A stretch of 64,000 nucleotides of DNA from Gammaproteobacteria bacterium (lineage in GTDB: Bacteria > Pseudomonadota > Gammaproteobacteria > Chromatiales > Chromatiaceae). Below are positions 10,572-18,725 of the stretch, piece after piece (within the stretch, counting starts at the first letter, position 1; each line of letters begins with the position of its first letter). The notes beneath the pieces are model-generated. The model was not told the origin of the DNA. It saw nothing but the letters and a program-made list of their open reading frames with translations, and made no database searches. The position numbers were made by a program, and so were the translations under genes. Location: NCBI GenBank assembly GCA_024206335.1, contig JAAGZL010000730.1:30675-94674 (forward strand), given 5' to 3'.

Positions 10572-11927
10572 ATGAGTGATAACAAGTCGAAGACCAGTGA
10601 GCTGTCCCGTCGCGGTTTTATAAAGGTTGGTGCAGCAGCACTTACTGCAGCCAGCATGCCTATGTTCTTTGTGAAGGATGCCTGGGCAGCCAAGGATTTC
10701 CGCAATAATCCTGGAACTGCAGGTTCAGTAAAATTTGGTTTTAATGTCCCCCAGTCTGGTGCCTATGCAGATGAGGGTGCAGATGAGTTGCGCGCTTACA
10801 AGCTGGCCGTTGAGCATATTAACGGTGTGGGCGATGGTGGCATGTTGAATACCATGAAGCCTCTGTCCCTGAAGGGAAATGGTATTCTCGGTAAGAAGGT
10901 TGAGTTTGTAACCGGTGATACCCAGACCAAGTCTGATGCGGCTCGTGCTTCAGCCAAGCGCATGATCGAAAAAGATGGCGTAATCATGGTTACTGGTGGA
11001 TCTTCCTCCGGTGTGGCTGTTGCCGTACAGGGCCTGTGTCAGGAGATGGGTATCATCTTCATGGCCGGTCTGACCCATTCCAACGACACCACCGGTAAGG
11101 ATAAGCGTCGTTATGGTTTCCGTCACTTCTTCAACGCCTATATGTCCGGTGCTGCACTGGGTCCTGTATTGAAGAAGGAGATGGGTACTGAGCGTAAGGC
11201 CTATCACTTGACTGCTGATTACACTTGGGGCTGGACCCAGGAAGAGTCAATCAAGAACACCACTGAAGGTCTGGGTTGGAAAACCACCGCCACCGTTAAG
11301 ACCCCTGTGGGTGCGGGCGATTTCTCCCAGTACATTACCCCGGTTCTGAACTCTGGTGCCGACGTATTGATCCTGAACCACTATGGTAAGGATATGATCA
11401 ACTCTCTGACCCAGGCGGTGCAGTTTGGTCTACGTGACAAGCAGGTCAACGGTAAGAACTTCGAGATCATCGTACCGCTGTTCTCTCGTCTGATGGCTCA
11501 GGGCGCTGGTGAAAACATCAAGGGTATCCTTGGTACCACCAACTGGAACTGGGCACTGGAGGATGAAGGCTCTAAGGCCTTTGTTAAATCCTTTGGCGCC
11601 AAATACGGTCAGCCACCTTCAATGGCGGCCCACACCACCTATGTACAGGCGCTGCTCTACGCTAACGCCTGTGAGGCTGCTGGCAGCTTCTACCCACCTG
11701 AGGTAATCAAACAGCTGGAAGGCTTCAAGTTTGACGGCATGGGTAATGGTCCTACTGAGTATCGTGCAGAAGATCACCAGTGCTTCAAAGATGTGCTGGT
11801 TGTACGTGGTAACGACAAGCCTACCTCCCAGTTTGACCTGCTGAAGGTTGAACAGGTAGTGCCGCGTTCCCAGGTCGAGTATGATGCCAAGATATTTGGC
11901 GGCGAACTTGGTCCTTACGAGGTCTAA
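10572..11927 (+). CDS. ABC transporter substrate-binding protein (Liv/amide type, Tat signal)
   Basis: This 451-aa periplasmic protein captures a small solute, probably an amino acid or amide, for the membrane transporter encoded next. The N-terminus has a twin-arginine signal (SRRGFIKVGAAALTAASMP), with likely cleavage after DAWA near residue 39. The mature part has the type I binding fold of LivJ/AmiC relatives: GFNVPQSGAYADEGADELRAYKLAVEHIN, then a GGSSSGVAVAV loop. The start is ATG at 10572, behind AGGAGAGAGG; the frame is open further upstream but has no other good site. It is the first gene of a five-gene operon and is followed by a hairpin that may set its higher dosage. The exact substrate cannot be read from the sequence. 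Confidence 0.88.
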   Translation: MSDNKSKTSELSRRGFIKVGAAALTAASMPMFFVKDAWAAKDFRNNPGTAGSVKFGFNVPQSGAYADEGADELRAYKLAVEHINGVGDGGMLNTMKPLSLKGNGILGKKVEFVTGDTQTKSDAARASAKRMIEKDGVIMVTGGSSSGVAVAVQGLCQEMGIIFMAGLTHSNDTTGKDKRRYGFRHFFNAYMSGAALGPVLKKEMGTERKAYHLTADYTWGWTQEESIKNTTEGLGWKTTATVKTPVGAGDFSQYITPVLNSGADVLILNHYGKDMINSLTQAVQFGLRDKQVNGKNFEIIVPLFSRLMAQGAGENIKGILGTTNWNWALEDEGSKAFVKSFGAKYGQPPSMAAHTTYVQALLYANACEAAGSFYPPEVIKQLEGFKFDGMGNGPTEYRAEDHQCFKDVLVVRGNDKPTSQFDLLKVEQVVPRSQVEYDAKIFGGELGPYEV

Positions 11928-11943
11928 TCGAGCCTAGAGTGGT

Positions 11944-11969
11944 TGCCGGCTGCCCTTGGGCAGTCGGCA
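11944..11969 (+). terminator. Hairpin between binding-protein and permease genes
   Basis: TGCCGGCTGCCC pairs with GGGCAGTCGGCA around a TT loop, followed by a T-rich tail (TTCTCCCTTCTTTTA). Such a hairpin after the binding-protein gene commonly stops or processes part of the transcripts, leaving more binding protein than permease. This role is inferred. Confidence 0.6.
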
Positions 11970-12008
11970 TTCTCCCTTCTTTTATTATCATTAGTGTGTA
12001 ATTAATAT

Positions 12009-13025
12009 ATGGATGCGATCTTTCTTCAGATCTTAAACGGCCTCGATAAGGGTGGTGCCTATGCGCTGATTGCCCTGGGCCTGACGCTCGTATTCGGGAC
12101 GCTCGGAGTTGTGAACTTTGCCCATGGCGCGTTGTTCATGCTTGGTGCGTTCTGTGCGGTTACATTACAAAAAATATTGACCATTTCTCAAAAGGTACGC
12201 GATGAGAGTATTACTTTCTTCGAGGCCTATAAAGAGCAGCCGTACCTTGAGATCTGGTTTGGTGATTTTGGCACCAAAATAATCGACTGGTCGGTACCAA
12301 TTTCCATTCTGCTGGCGATCCCCATTATGTTGTTGATCGGCCTGGCGATGGAGCGCGGTCTTATCCGCCACTTTTATAAGCGGCCACATGCAGATCAAAT
12401 TCTGGTTACCTTTGGCCTGGCCATTGTGCTGCAGGAGATTATCCGCTCCTTTTTTGGCGCCAATCCGATCCCCACCCCTGCGCCTGATATAGTTGCTGGC
12501 AGCGCCCAGATCGGGGTCTTGCTTGGTCTTGGAGAGTCGGTGGTCTATCCATGGTGGCGTATCATCTACCTGCTGTTCTCCGGCCTGGTTATTTTCCTGG
12601 TGTTTGCCTTTCTGCAATTTACCACCTTCGGTATGGTGGTGCGTGCCGGCATGCACGACAGAGAGACGGTGGGGCTTCTCGGCATCGATGTAGAGCACAA
12701 ATTTACCATCGTCTTCGGTATCGGCGCGGTAGTAGCCGGATTGGCGGGTGTTATGTATGCCCCAATCCTGCCTCCTGATTACCATATGGGAATGGATTTT
12801 CTGGTGCTCTCCTTTGTAGTAGTTGTAGTTGGTGGCATGGGCTCCCTTGGTGGGGCCGTGGCAGCAGGGTTTCTGCTTGGACTTCTACAATCATTCGCAT
12901 CTATGAATGAGATCAAGGCCATCCTCCCTGGTATCGATCAGATTATTATCTATCTGGTTGCGGTAGTTATCATCCTAGTCAGGCCTCGCGGTCTGATGGG
13001 ACGCAAAGGCGTGATGGAGGATTAA
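12009..13025 (+). CDS. livH: Branched-chain amino acid-type ABC permease (LivH family)
   Basis: This 338-aa inner-membrane permease is one of the two channel subunits of the transporter. It has the LivH hallmarks: GLDKGGAYALIALGLTLVFGTLGVVNFAHGALFMLG at the start, VRAGMHDRETVGLLGID in the middle, and GGMGSLGGAVAAGFLLGLLQS near the end. It is about 30 residues longer than the E. coli form because of a polar insert near residues 60-95. The ATG is poorly served by a ribosome-binding site. livM follows after 3 nt. The name LivH denotes the family, not a proven leucine substrate. Confidence 0.9.
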   Translation: MDAIFLQILNGLDKGGAYALIALGLTLVFGTLGVVNFAHGALFMLGAFCAVTLQKILTISQKVRDESITFFEAYKEQPYLEIWFGDFGTKIIDWSVPISILLAIPIMLLIGLAMERGLIRHFYKRPHADQILVTFGLAIVLQEIIRSFFGANPIPTPAPDIVAGSAQIGVLLGLGESVVYPWWRIIYLLFSGLVIFLVFAFLQFTTFGMVVRAGMHDRETVGLLGIDVEHKFTIVFGIGAVVAGLAGVMYAPILPPDYHMGMDFLVLSFVVVVVGGMGSLGGAVAAGFLLGLLQSFASMNEIKAILPGIDQIIIYLVAVVIILVRPRGLMGRKGVMED

Positions 13026-13028
13026 TAA

Positions 13029-14192
13029 ATGAGTATGCCATCGCTACGAAATGATTGGGTTGTTATGGCCATATTCGCTGCCGCTGTACTGACGGCGCCG
13101 ATTTGGCTTTCACCCGTAGGGGCTGGATATCCAGACCTGCTACAGAAATTTGCAATATTTGGCCTTTTTGCCATTGGGTTTAATATACTGTTTGGCCTGA
13201 CCGGATATCTCTCATTCGGCCATGCTGTATTCCTCGGAGTTGGTTCCTATACCGCGGTTTGGTCATTTAAGTTGTTGACCATGAACGTACTGCCAGCAAT
13301 CGCCCTGTCTATTCTGGTTGCGGGTATTTTCGCTGTGGTAATCGGCTATCTCAGCCTGCGCCGCTCCGGGATCTACTTCTCAATTCTGACCCTGGCGTTT
13401 GCCCAGATGTCATACAATCTGGCCTATTCTGTACTGACCCCAATCACCAATGGTGAGACCGGTCTGCAGTTGACCATGCAGGATGCCCGGATTTTTGACG
13501 AGCCAACAACCTCCGGTCTGCCTTCAACCGAGCTGTTCGGTATGAGCATGAGCGGTTACTCCGGGTTCTACTTCTGTGCGGTATTGTTGATCATCGGGTT
13601 TTTTATCTCGCTGCGTATCTTCCGCTCCCCATTTGGTTTGAAACTACTGGCGATAAAATCGAACCAGACCCGGATGAGATACACCGGTTTCAATACCAAG
13701 CCCTACCTGTTGGCGGCCTTCATAATATCTGGCATGTACGCCGGACTTGCGGGATCACTGATGGCGGTTACCGATCCCCTGGCCGGTGCCGAGCGGATGC
13801 AGTGGACCGCTTCCGGTGAAGTGGTGCTTATGACAATCCTGGGTGGAGTTGGTACGTTGATTGGGCCACTGTTGGGTGCTGGTATCATCAAGTACTTTGA
13901 GAACATCTTCTCTGCACTCAATCCCGGCGAACTGCATCAAATCTTCTCCTGGCTCCCGGATTGGCTGGAGAATATTGTAGTCGCCATTTCCAGTGAGTTT
14001 GTTGGTGATGGTTGGCATATGACCCTTGGCTTGTCATTTATGCTGGTTGTTATTTTTCTGCCGGGCGGTGTGATAGAGGGCGTTGGCCGTGCCTACACAA
14101 AGATTCGCACTCTCCTAAAGTCGGATGAAGCAAATGAATCGGATGAGTCGGTGCTAGAGCCAGAGCCGGTATTGTCGGCAGAGAAGGAGTGA
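13029..14192 (+). CDS. livM: Branched-chain amino acid-type ABC permease (LivM family)
   Basis: This 387-aa protein is the second channel subunit. The conserved core [32 protein letters not shown] lies near residues 48-78, followed by the [21 protein letters not shown] segment and the cytoplasmic loop [25 protein letters not shown] that contacts the ATPase. The C-terminal [15 protein letters not shown] is typical. A charged, Glu-rich tail of about 30 residues extends beyond the family norm. It lies between livH and livG with near-zero spacing. Confidence 0.9.
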   Translation: MSMPSLRNDWVVMAIFAAAVLTAPIWLSPVGAGYPDLLQKFAIFGLFAIGFNILFGLTGYLSFGHAVFLGVGSYTAVWSFKLLTMNVLPAIALSILVAGIFAVVIGYLSLRRSGIYFSILTLAFAQMSYNLAYSVLTPITNGETGLQLTMQDARIFDEPTTSGLPSTELFGMSMSGYSGFYFCAVLLIIGFFISLRIFRSPFGLKLLAIKSNQTRMRYTGFNTKPYLLAAFIISGMYAGLAGSLMAVTDPLAGAERMQWTASGEVVLMTILGGVGTLIGPLLGAGIIKYFENIFSALNPGELHQIFSWLPDWLENIVVAISSEFVGDGWHMTLGLSFMLVVIFLPGGVIEGVGRAYTKIRTLLKSDEANESDESVLEPEPVLSAEKE

Positions 14193-14196
14193 TGTG

Positions 14197-14955
14197 ATGA
14201 GTATTGTATTAAGCATCAAAAATGTCGATAAGACCTTTGGCGGTCTGCAGGCACTGGGTGATATCAACCTGGACATTGAAGAGGGTAAGACGCACGCAAT
14301 TATTGGACCGAACGGTGCCGGTAAATCTACCCTGCTGAACTGCTGTATCGGACGCCTGATTCCAGATAATGGTACGGTGGAGTTTAATGGTAAAAACATG
14401 ATCGGTATGCAGCCGCATGATATCAATCACGCAGGAATGGTGCGGGTGTTTCAGACGCCGGAGATCTTCCCGGAGCTGACGGTATTACAGAATGTGCTTA
14501 TCCCCGGTTTCGCCAAGCGTGATGGTATCTTTAAGTTTAATGCCTTTACCAGCCTGGCATCGGAAAAGGATATAGAGGCGGATGCCATGCATATTCTAGA
14601 GGATATGGGGCTGATTGATCAGATCCATAACAGTGCTGGCAGTATGTCCCGTGGTGATAAACGACGCCTGGAACTGGCCATGGGTCTGGTGCAGCATCCG
14701 ACACTTCTGCTGTTGGATGAACCTACTGCAGGCATGGCCCGGCATGATACCAATCGTACCATTGATCTGTTGAAAACCATTAAAGAGCGCGGCATGACCA
14801 AGATTATTATCGAGCATGATATGCATGTGGTTTTCAGTCTTGCCGATACCATCAGTGTTCTGGCCCAGGGCCGGATCATCGCCACCGGTACACCGGATGA
14901 GATCCGAGGTAACCCCAAAGTTCAGGAGGCCTACCTGGGTGGGGCAGAACTATGA
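14197..14955 (+). CDS. livG: ABC transporter ATP-binding protein (LivG family)
   Basis: This 252-aa ATPase is one of two nucleotide-binding subunits. Walker A is GPNGAGKST near residue 40. The signature segment is SMSRGDKRRLELAMGL, slightly different from the usual SxGxQR form. Walker B is LLLLDEPTAGM, and the switch His is in IIIEHDM. The segment after Walker A (NGKNMIGMQPHDINHAGMVRVFQTPEIFPELTV) is typical of LivG. The start is ATG at 14197 behind AAGGAG; GTG at 14194 is also possible. Its stop overlaps the livF start by 4 nt. Confidence 0.9.
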   Translation: MSIVLSIKNVDKTFGGLQALGDINLDIEEGKTHAIIGPNGAGKSTLLNCCIGRLIPDNGTVEFNGKNMIGMQPHDINHAGMVRVFQTPEIFPELTVLQNVLIPGFAKRDGIFKFNAFTSLASEKDIEADAMHILEDMGLIDQIHNSAGSMSRGDKRRLELAMGLVQHPTLLLLDEPTAGMARHDTNRTIDLLKTIKERGMTKIIIEHDMHVVFSLADTISVLAQGRIIATGTPDEIRGNPKVQEAYLGGAEL

Positions 14956-15713
14956 GTAGACTTAAAGCAACCCACCGTGTTACACCGGTCAATCGTACCG
15001 GCTCAGATCCGGCCTTCTTCTCCTGTTGGGATATCCACTCCTACTACGGTGAGAGTTATATCGTGCAAGGGGTCAGTTTTGATATCCGTGAGGGTGAGGT
15101 CCTGGCGCTACTGGGTCGAAACGGTGCGGGTAAAACCTCAACCCTGCGCTCCATTGCTCGGGTGGACAGTCCCCAGGTCACCCATGGTGAACTCTGGCTG
15201 GACCATCAGCCGCTCCACAGCATGAAATCGCATGAGGCTGCGCAGTCTGGGGTAGCGCTGGTGCCGGAAGATCGGCGTATTATTGCCGGTATGACGGTGG
15301 AGGAGAATCTGATCCTGTCCCAGATCGCGCCGCCGATTGGTTGGACTATAGAGCGTATCTATGAGCATTTTCCACGCCTGGCAGAGCGGCGTAACCAGGA
15401 GGCCACCACCCTGTCCGGTGGTGAACAGCAGATGTTGGCCGTAGCCAGGGCCCTGGCCCGTGACATCAAGCTATTGTTGCTGGATGAGCCCTATGAAGGG
15501 TTGGCCCCGGTTATCGTGCATGAGATTGAGAGGATTGTGGACGGTATCAAGAAGCAGGGTATCACCACCATCATTGTGGAGCAGAATGCCGTTGCTGCAC
15601 TGCGTCTGGCAGATCGGGCGATCATCCTGGATATGGGCAAGGTGGTATTTGATGGCCTGGCTCAGGAGGTACTGGATGATGAGGAGCTGCGCCACGAGTA
15701 TCTTGCAATATAG
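14952..15713 (+). CDS. livF: ABC transporter ATP-binding protein (LivF family)
   Basis: This 253-aa ATPase is the second nucleotide-binding subunit. It has Walker A GRNGAGKTS near residue 58, signature LSGGEQQMLAVARAL, Walker B LLLLDEPYEGLAP and switch His/Gln IIVEQNAVAAL. The N-terminus carries about 20 extra residues before the family's usual YYGES start. It overlaps livG by 4 nt (ATGA), indicating translational coupling, and is the last gene of the operon, followed by a strong terminator. Confidence 0.9.
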   Translation: MSRLKATHRVTPVNRTGSDPAFFSCWDIHSYYGESYIVQGVSFDIREGEVLALLGRNGAGKTSTLRSIARVDSPQVTHGELWLDHQPLHSMKSHEAAQSGVALVPEDRRIIAGMTVEENLILSQIAPPIGWTIERIYEHFPRLAERRNQEATTLSGGEQQMLAVARALARDIKLLLLDEPYEGLAPVIVHEIERIVDGIKKQGITTIIVEQNAVAALRLADRAIILDMGKVVFDGLAQEVLDDEELRHEYLAI

Positions 15714-15745
15714 CTACTGAACTTGATACATCCTTGAAGTAACTC

Positions 15746-15785
15746 AAAACCCGTGCTTGCCACTGTTAGTAAAGCACGGGTTTTT
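15746..15785. terminator. Bidirectional intrinsic terminator
   Basis: AAAACCCGTGCTT (15746-15758) pairs perfectly with AAGCACGGGTTTT (15772-15784). An A-run on the left and a T-run on the right let it work on both strands. It ends the liv operon and the convergent SUMF gene, whose stop codon lies within the right arm. Confidence 0.9.
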
Positions 15786-16869
15786 ATTGTTTGATCTCCC
15801 GGATTATGCGAAAGCCAACCCTGAGGTAGTGATAGTTGGGACGCAGCTTGTTGCGCGAGGCCGAGCGCAGGCCGCTTGGCACGTTGTGCCAGGAGCCACC
15901 ACGCACCACCCGCTCCCCCAGTTCATCCTGGTCATCGCCGGCATCCTCCAGCTCGAGCCCACTGTATTCGGCGTCAAACACTGAGGCACACCACTCCCAT
16001 ACGTTGCCGTGCATATCGTGGATGTCCCAGGGATTTGCCGGGTAGCTGCCCACGGGGGTGGTCTTGCCCAGAAAGACCCCTTTGCTACTGCCGCCGTAGG
16101 TGTAGTTGCCGTTGAAGTTGGCCTGCTCGCTAGTGATGGTCTCACCGGTCCAGAAGGGTGTGGTGGTCCCTGCGCGGCAGGCAAACTCCCACTCGGCCTC
16201 GGTGGGTAGACGTATGGTGTGACCGCTGCGTTTGGATAGCCAGTAGCAGTACTCCATGGCGCTCCAATAGCTGACATTGATCACCGGATGGTTCTCTCTG
16301 CCCCAGGTCTCATCCGGTGGTTTGCTGTGTCGCATCTCATCACAGAAGCGATCGAACATTTCAAAGGTGACCGGGGTCTTTAGCAGCTCAAAGCGCTCTA
16401 CCTCAACCTTATGCTGTGACTCATTGTCGAAGCGGTCCCGTTCCGAGGGTGGAGATCCCATCATAAAGTCGCCTTCCTGGATCACTACCCAGTCACTCTC
16501 TTCGATTCCATATTTCAGCAGCTCAGTCTGGCGCTGCCCCTTACTGCCTATGGTCTGTTCCTTCTGCGCCTGGGCAACACTGTTCTTTACTTCCGTGTCG
16601 ATTATTTTTCTTAGGGCTGCGTCATACCCTGCCTGATCAGGATTGGGGCGTTGTGGGGGGTTAGTGGCAATCGGGGGCGGGTCTAGACTGGTAACCTCAG
16701 CCGGTTTTGCGTCGGCCGGGGTGCCGCAGCGGGCACAGAAGTTAGCATCTGGCAGCAGGAGTTTGCCACAGCAATAGCAGTGTCCTTCCCGGTATATGGC
16801 TTTACCACACTGAGAACAGAATAGGGCTTCCGGGTCTTCAGTTTGATGGTTGCAGTTGCTGCACTGCAT
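15784..16869 (-). CDS. Double zinc ribbon protein with SUMF/FGE-type domain
   Basis: The 361-aa protein starts with a cysteine-rich double zinc ribbon at residues 3-50 (CSNC, CSQC, CYCC, CARC). A polar linker of about 80 residues follows. The C-terminal half is a formylglycine-generating-enzyme-like (SUMF) domain: FMMGSPPSERDRFDNESQHKVEV, RLPTEAEWEFACRAGT, MHGNVWEWC and RGGSWHNVPSGLRSASR. The two catalytic cysteines of true FGE, expected in the RGGSW segment, are replaced, so it is probably not a sulfatase-activating enzyme but a ligand- or partner-binding version. ATG at 16869 is chosen; a TTG two codons earlier has better spacing to the GGAGGAG site. No signal peptide is seen. Function unknown. 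Confidence 0.75.
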   Translation of the reverse strand: MQCSNCNHQTEDPEALFCSQCGKAIYREGHCYCCGKLLLPDANFCARCGTPADAKPAEVTSLDPPPIATNPPQRPNPDQAGYDAALRKIIDTEVKNSVAQAQKEQTIGSKGQRQTELLKYGIEESDWVVIQEGDFMMGSPPSERDRFDNESQHKVEVERFELLKTPVTFEMFDRFCDEMRHSKPPDETWGRENHPVINVSYWSAMEYCYWLSKRSGHTIRLPTEAEWEFACRAGTTTPFWTGETITSEQANFNGNYTYGGSSKGVFLGKTTPVGSYPANPWDIHDMHGNVWEWCASVFDAEYSGLELEDAGDDQDELGERVVRGGSWHNVPSGLRSASRNKLRPNYHYLRVGFRIIREIKQ

Positions 16870-17085
16870 AGGCAAGCAGATACTCCTCCAGCATAGGCTA
16901 TAAGTAGCTACCAATCATACCAAAGTAGAGTTGATTAGTACCGTATTAGGGCGTGGAGAAGGGGTAATCTTGCACTAAATTTATTTGAAAGATGATTTAC
17001 CGCAATTGGGGGGTTATGTGGGATAGATTTCTATCCTGAGAAGTTCAGCGTGATGTGGTCTCATTATGGTACGGATGCCGTGTTA

Positions 17086-17811
17086 TCACTCTATGGTTTG
17101 TGGAAGTGCGGCTACGGTGGACTCAATCCACTCTTCAACCTGAGAGTTTATCTCGGCTGCAAACTTGTCCTTGGTCTCTATGGCGGGACCAATTACCACC
17201 TGTATGGTGCCTGGATATTTACGCACACCGCGCCGTCGCCAGAATACGCCGGCATTATGGGCGATGGGCACAATGGGGTACCCGGATTTTTCTGCTAACA
17301 AGGCGCCACCCAACCCATATCGTTTGCGCTCACCTGGTGCAACCCTGGTGCCTTCCGGAAAGATAATTACCAGTCGCCCCTGCTTGAGACGTTCGGTGCC
17401 TTTGGAAATAACCTGACGCATGGCTACGCGGCCACTGCGACGATCTATGCCGATGGCCTCGACTGCCGCCAGGGCCCATCCAAATAGTGGCACCCATAAC
17501 AGTTCACGCTTCAGCACCCAGGCCTGCTCTGGAGGCAATAGCCCACGCAGGGCGATGGTCTCCCAGGCCGATTGGTGTTTGGATAGGATGATGGCATTTT
17601 TTTGGTGCAGATTTTCCCAACCGCTAACCTGGTATTTAAGACCACAGATAATGTCTAGTAGCCACAGGTTCAACCTGCCCCAGGCGTTGGCAATCTGACA
17701 GCGGGGACGATAGGGCATGAGAAGGCCAATGGTGAACATCGGTATGGCAAACAGGGTTGTGGTTAACACCAGAAGGGTAAAGAAAACAGAGGAGCGGATC
17801 AGGATCATCAT
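17086..17811 (-). CDS. plsC: 1-acyl-sn-glycerol-3-phosphate acyltransferase (PlsC family)
   Basis: This 241-aa inner-membrane enzyme would transfer an acyl chain to lysophosphatidic acid in phospholipid synthesis. It has an N-terminal membrane segment (VFFTLLVLTTTLFAIPMF). The catalytic HQSAWE motif is near residue 80; Glu stands where most relatives have Asp. EAIGIDRRSGR near 115 and the FPEGTRVAPGE block near 150 follow. It lies 5 nt after gmhB on the same strand, the last gene of a glyQ-glyS-mazG-gmhB-plsC series common in gammaproteobacteria. Confidence 0.88.
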   Translation of the reverse strand: MMILIRSSVFFTLLVLTTTLFAIPMFTIGLLMPYRPRCQIANAWGRLNLWLLDIICGLKYQVSGWENLHQKNAIILSKHQSAWETIALRGLLPPEQAWVLKRELLWVPLFGWALAAVEAIGIDRRSGRVAMRQVISKGTERLKQGRLVIIFPEGTRVAPGERKRYGLGGALLAEKSGYPIVPIAHNAGVFWRRRGVRKYPGTIQVVIGPAIETKDKFAAEINSQVEEWIESTVAALPQTIE

Positions 17812-17816
17812 GGTTC

Positions 17817-18365
17817 CTATTCAGGGGTTGCGTCGGCCAGCAGCTGATTAACGTAGGTGGCCAGATTACTGTATGTTGTAACGTCCATGTCCGGGGTGAG
17901 TTGTTCTGTGGTGGTGGTTCCTTTTCCGGTCAATACCAGCACCGGTTTCACTCCCACCGCAATGGCCGCCTGCAGATCCCGTAGGCTGTCGCCGACCAGG
18001 ACAGCCTGTCCCAGGTCAATTTCAATCTCTCTGGCGAGTTGCAGCAGCAGGCCGGGTTTTGGTTTGCGGCAGCTGCAGTTGTCGTTCGGGCCGTGGGGGC
18101 AGTAGTAGATGCCATCCAGCCTACCGCCCAGCTGTTGTAGGGCAGATTCCATCTTGTGGTGGATTGCGTCCAGGTCAGCCTGTTGCAACAGACCGCGGGC
18201 CAGCCCCGACTGATTGGTTGCCACTACTACCCTGTACCCGGCCCGGTTCAGGCGGGTGATGGCCTCCAGACTTCCGGGGATGGCGATCCACTCATCGGGG
18301 TTTATAATAAAGGCGTCCGAGTCTTGGTTTATGACTCCATCACGGTCCAGGATGATTGTATTCAT
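17817..18365 (-). CDS. gmhB: D-glycero-D-manno-heptose 1,7-bisphosphate 7-phosphatase
   Basis: GmhB (182 aa) is a HAD phosphatase that makes heptose 1-phosphate for the lipopolysaccharide inner core. The nucleophile motif is LDRDGVIN at residues 6-13, followed by VVVATNQSGLARG and the zinc-binding loop CPHGPNDNCSCRKPKPG near residue 95. The late HAD motif is VLVGDSLRDLQAA. Length is normal. It is between the MazG-like gene and plsC. Confidence 0.92.
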   Translation of the reverse strand: MNTIILDRDGVINQDSDAFIINPDEWIAIPGSLEAITRLNRAGYRVVVATNQSGLARGLLQQADLDAIHHKMESALQQLGGRLDGIYYCPHGPNDNCSCRKPKPGLLLQLAREIEIDLGQAVLVGDSLRDLQAAIAVGVKPVLVLTGKGTTTTEQLTPDMDVTTYSNLATYVNQLLADATPE

Positions 18366-18389
18366 AGGGTATACACTGATAGTGAGTGG

Positions 18390-18725
18390 TTACTCCATAT
18401 CCCTGAATTCGGATACGCGCACCCTGCCGTTAACCATTCTGGACTCACGCTGCATCAGCTTTTCCATCTTGTCCCAGAAGGCCTGGTTGAGATCAAAATC
18501 ACCGGCGATGGCGGTGCCCATGATCAGGATCAGCAGGTCGGCCACCTCTTCTGACAGGGCCTGTGTGCTCTTGCCCTTGGTGACGCAGGAGGAGATCTCA
18601 CCCAGCTCCTCGGCCATCAGGGCCACGCGGTAGGCCATCTCCTCGCCCCCGCTCTCCCGGAAACGGTGTTTGTCATGGAAGGCCTGGACCGCTGCCAGCA
18701 TCTCCTGGTAGGAATTCCGCTGCAT
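18390..18725 (-). CDS. MazG-like nucleotide pyrophosphohydrolase
   Basis: This 111-aa protein belongs to the all-alpha MazG-like group that cleaves nucleoside triphosphates or related compounds. The metal-binding helices are visible as YRVALMAEELGEISSCV (EExxE type) near residue 35 and SEEVADLLILIMG (ExxD) near residue 60. The start ATG at 18725 shares one base with the glyS stop (TGATG), indicating translational coupling. The real substrate is unknown; a house-cleaning role is the usual guess. Confidence 0.8.
   Translation of the reverse strand: MQRNSYQEMLAAVQAFHDKHRFRESGGEEMAYRVALMAEELGEISSCVTKGKSTQALSEEVADLLILIMGTAIAGDFDLNQAFWDKMEKLMQRESRMVNGRVRVSEFRDME

Noticed and set aside
12165-12785. 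206-aa minus-strand frame
   Set aside because: Antisense to livH; Gln/Asn/His-rich shadow translation.
16981-17040. GGATAGA-TT-TCTATCC inverted repeat downstream of plsC
   Set aside because: Two-base loop and no T-run; too weak to call a terminator.
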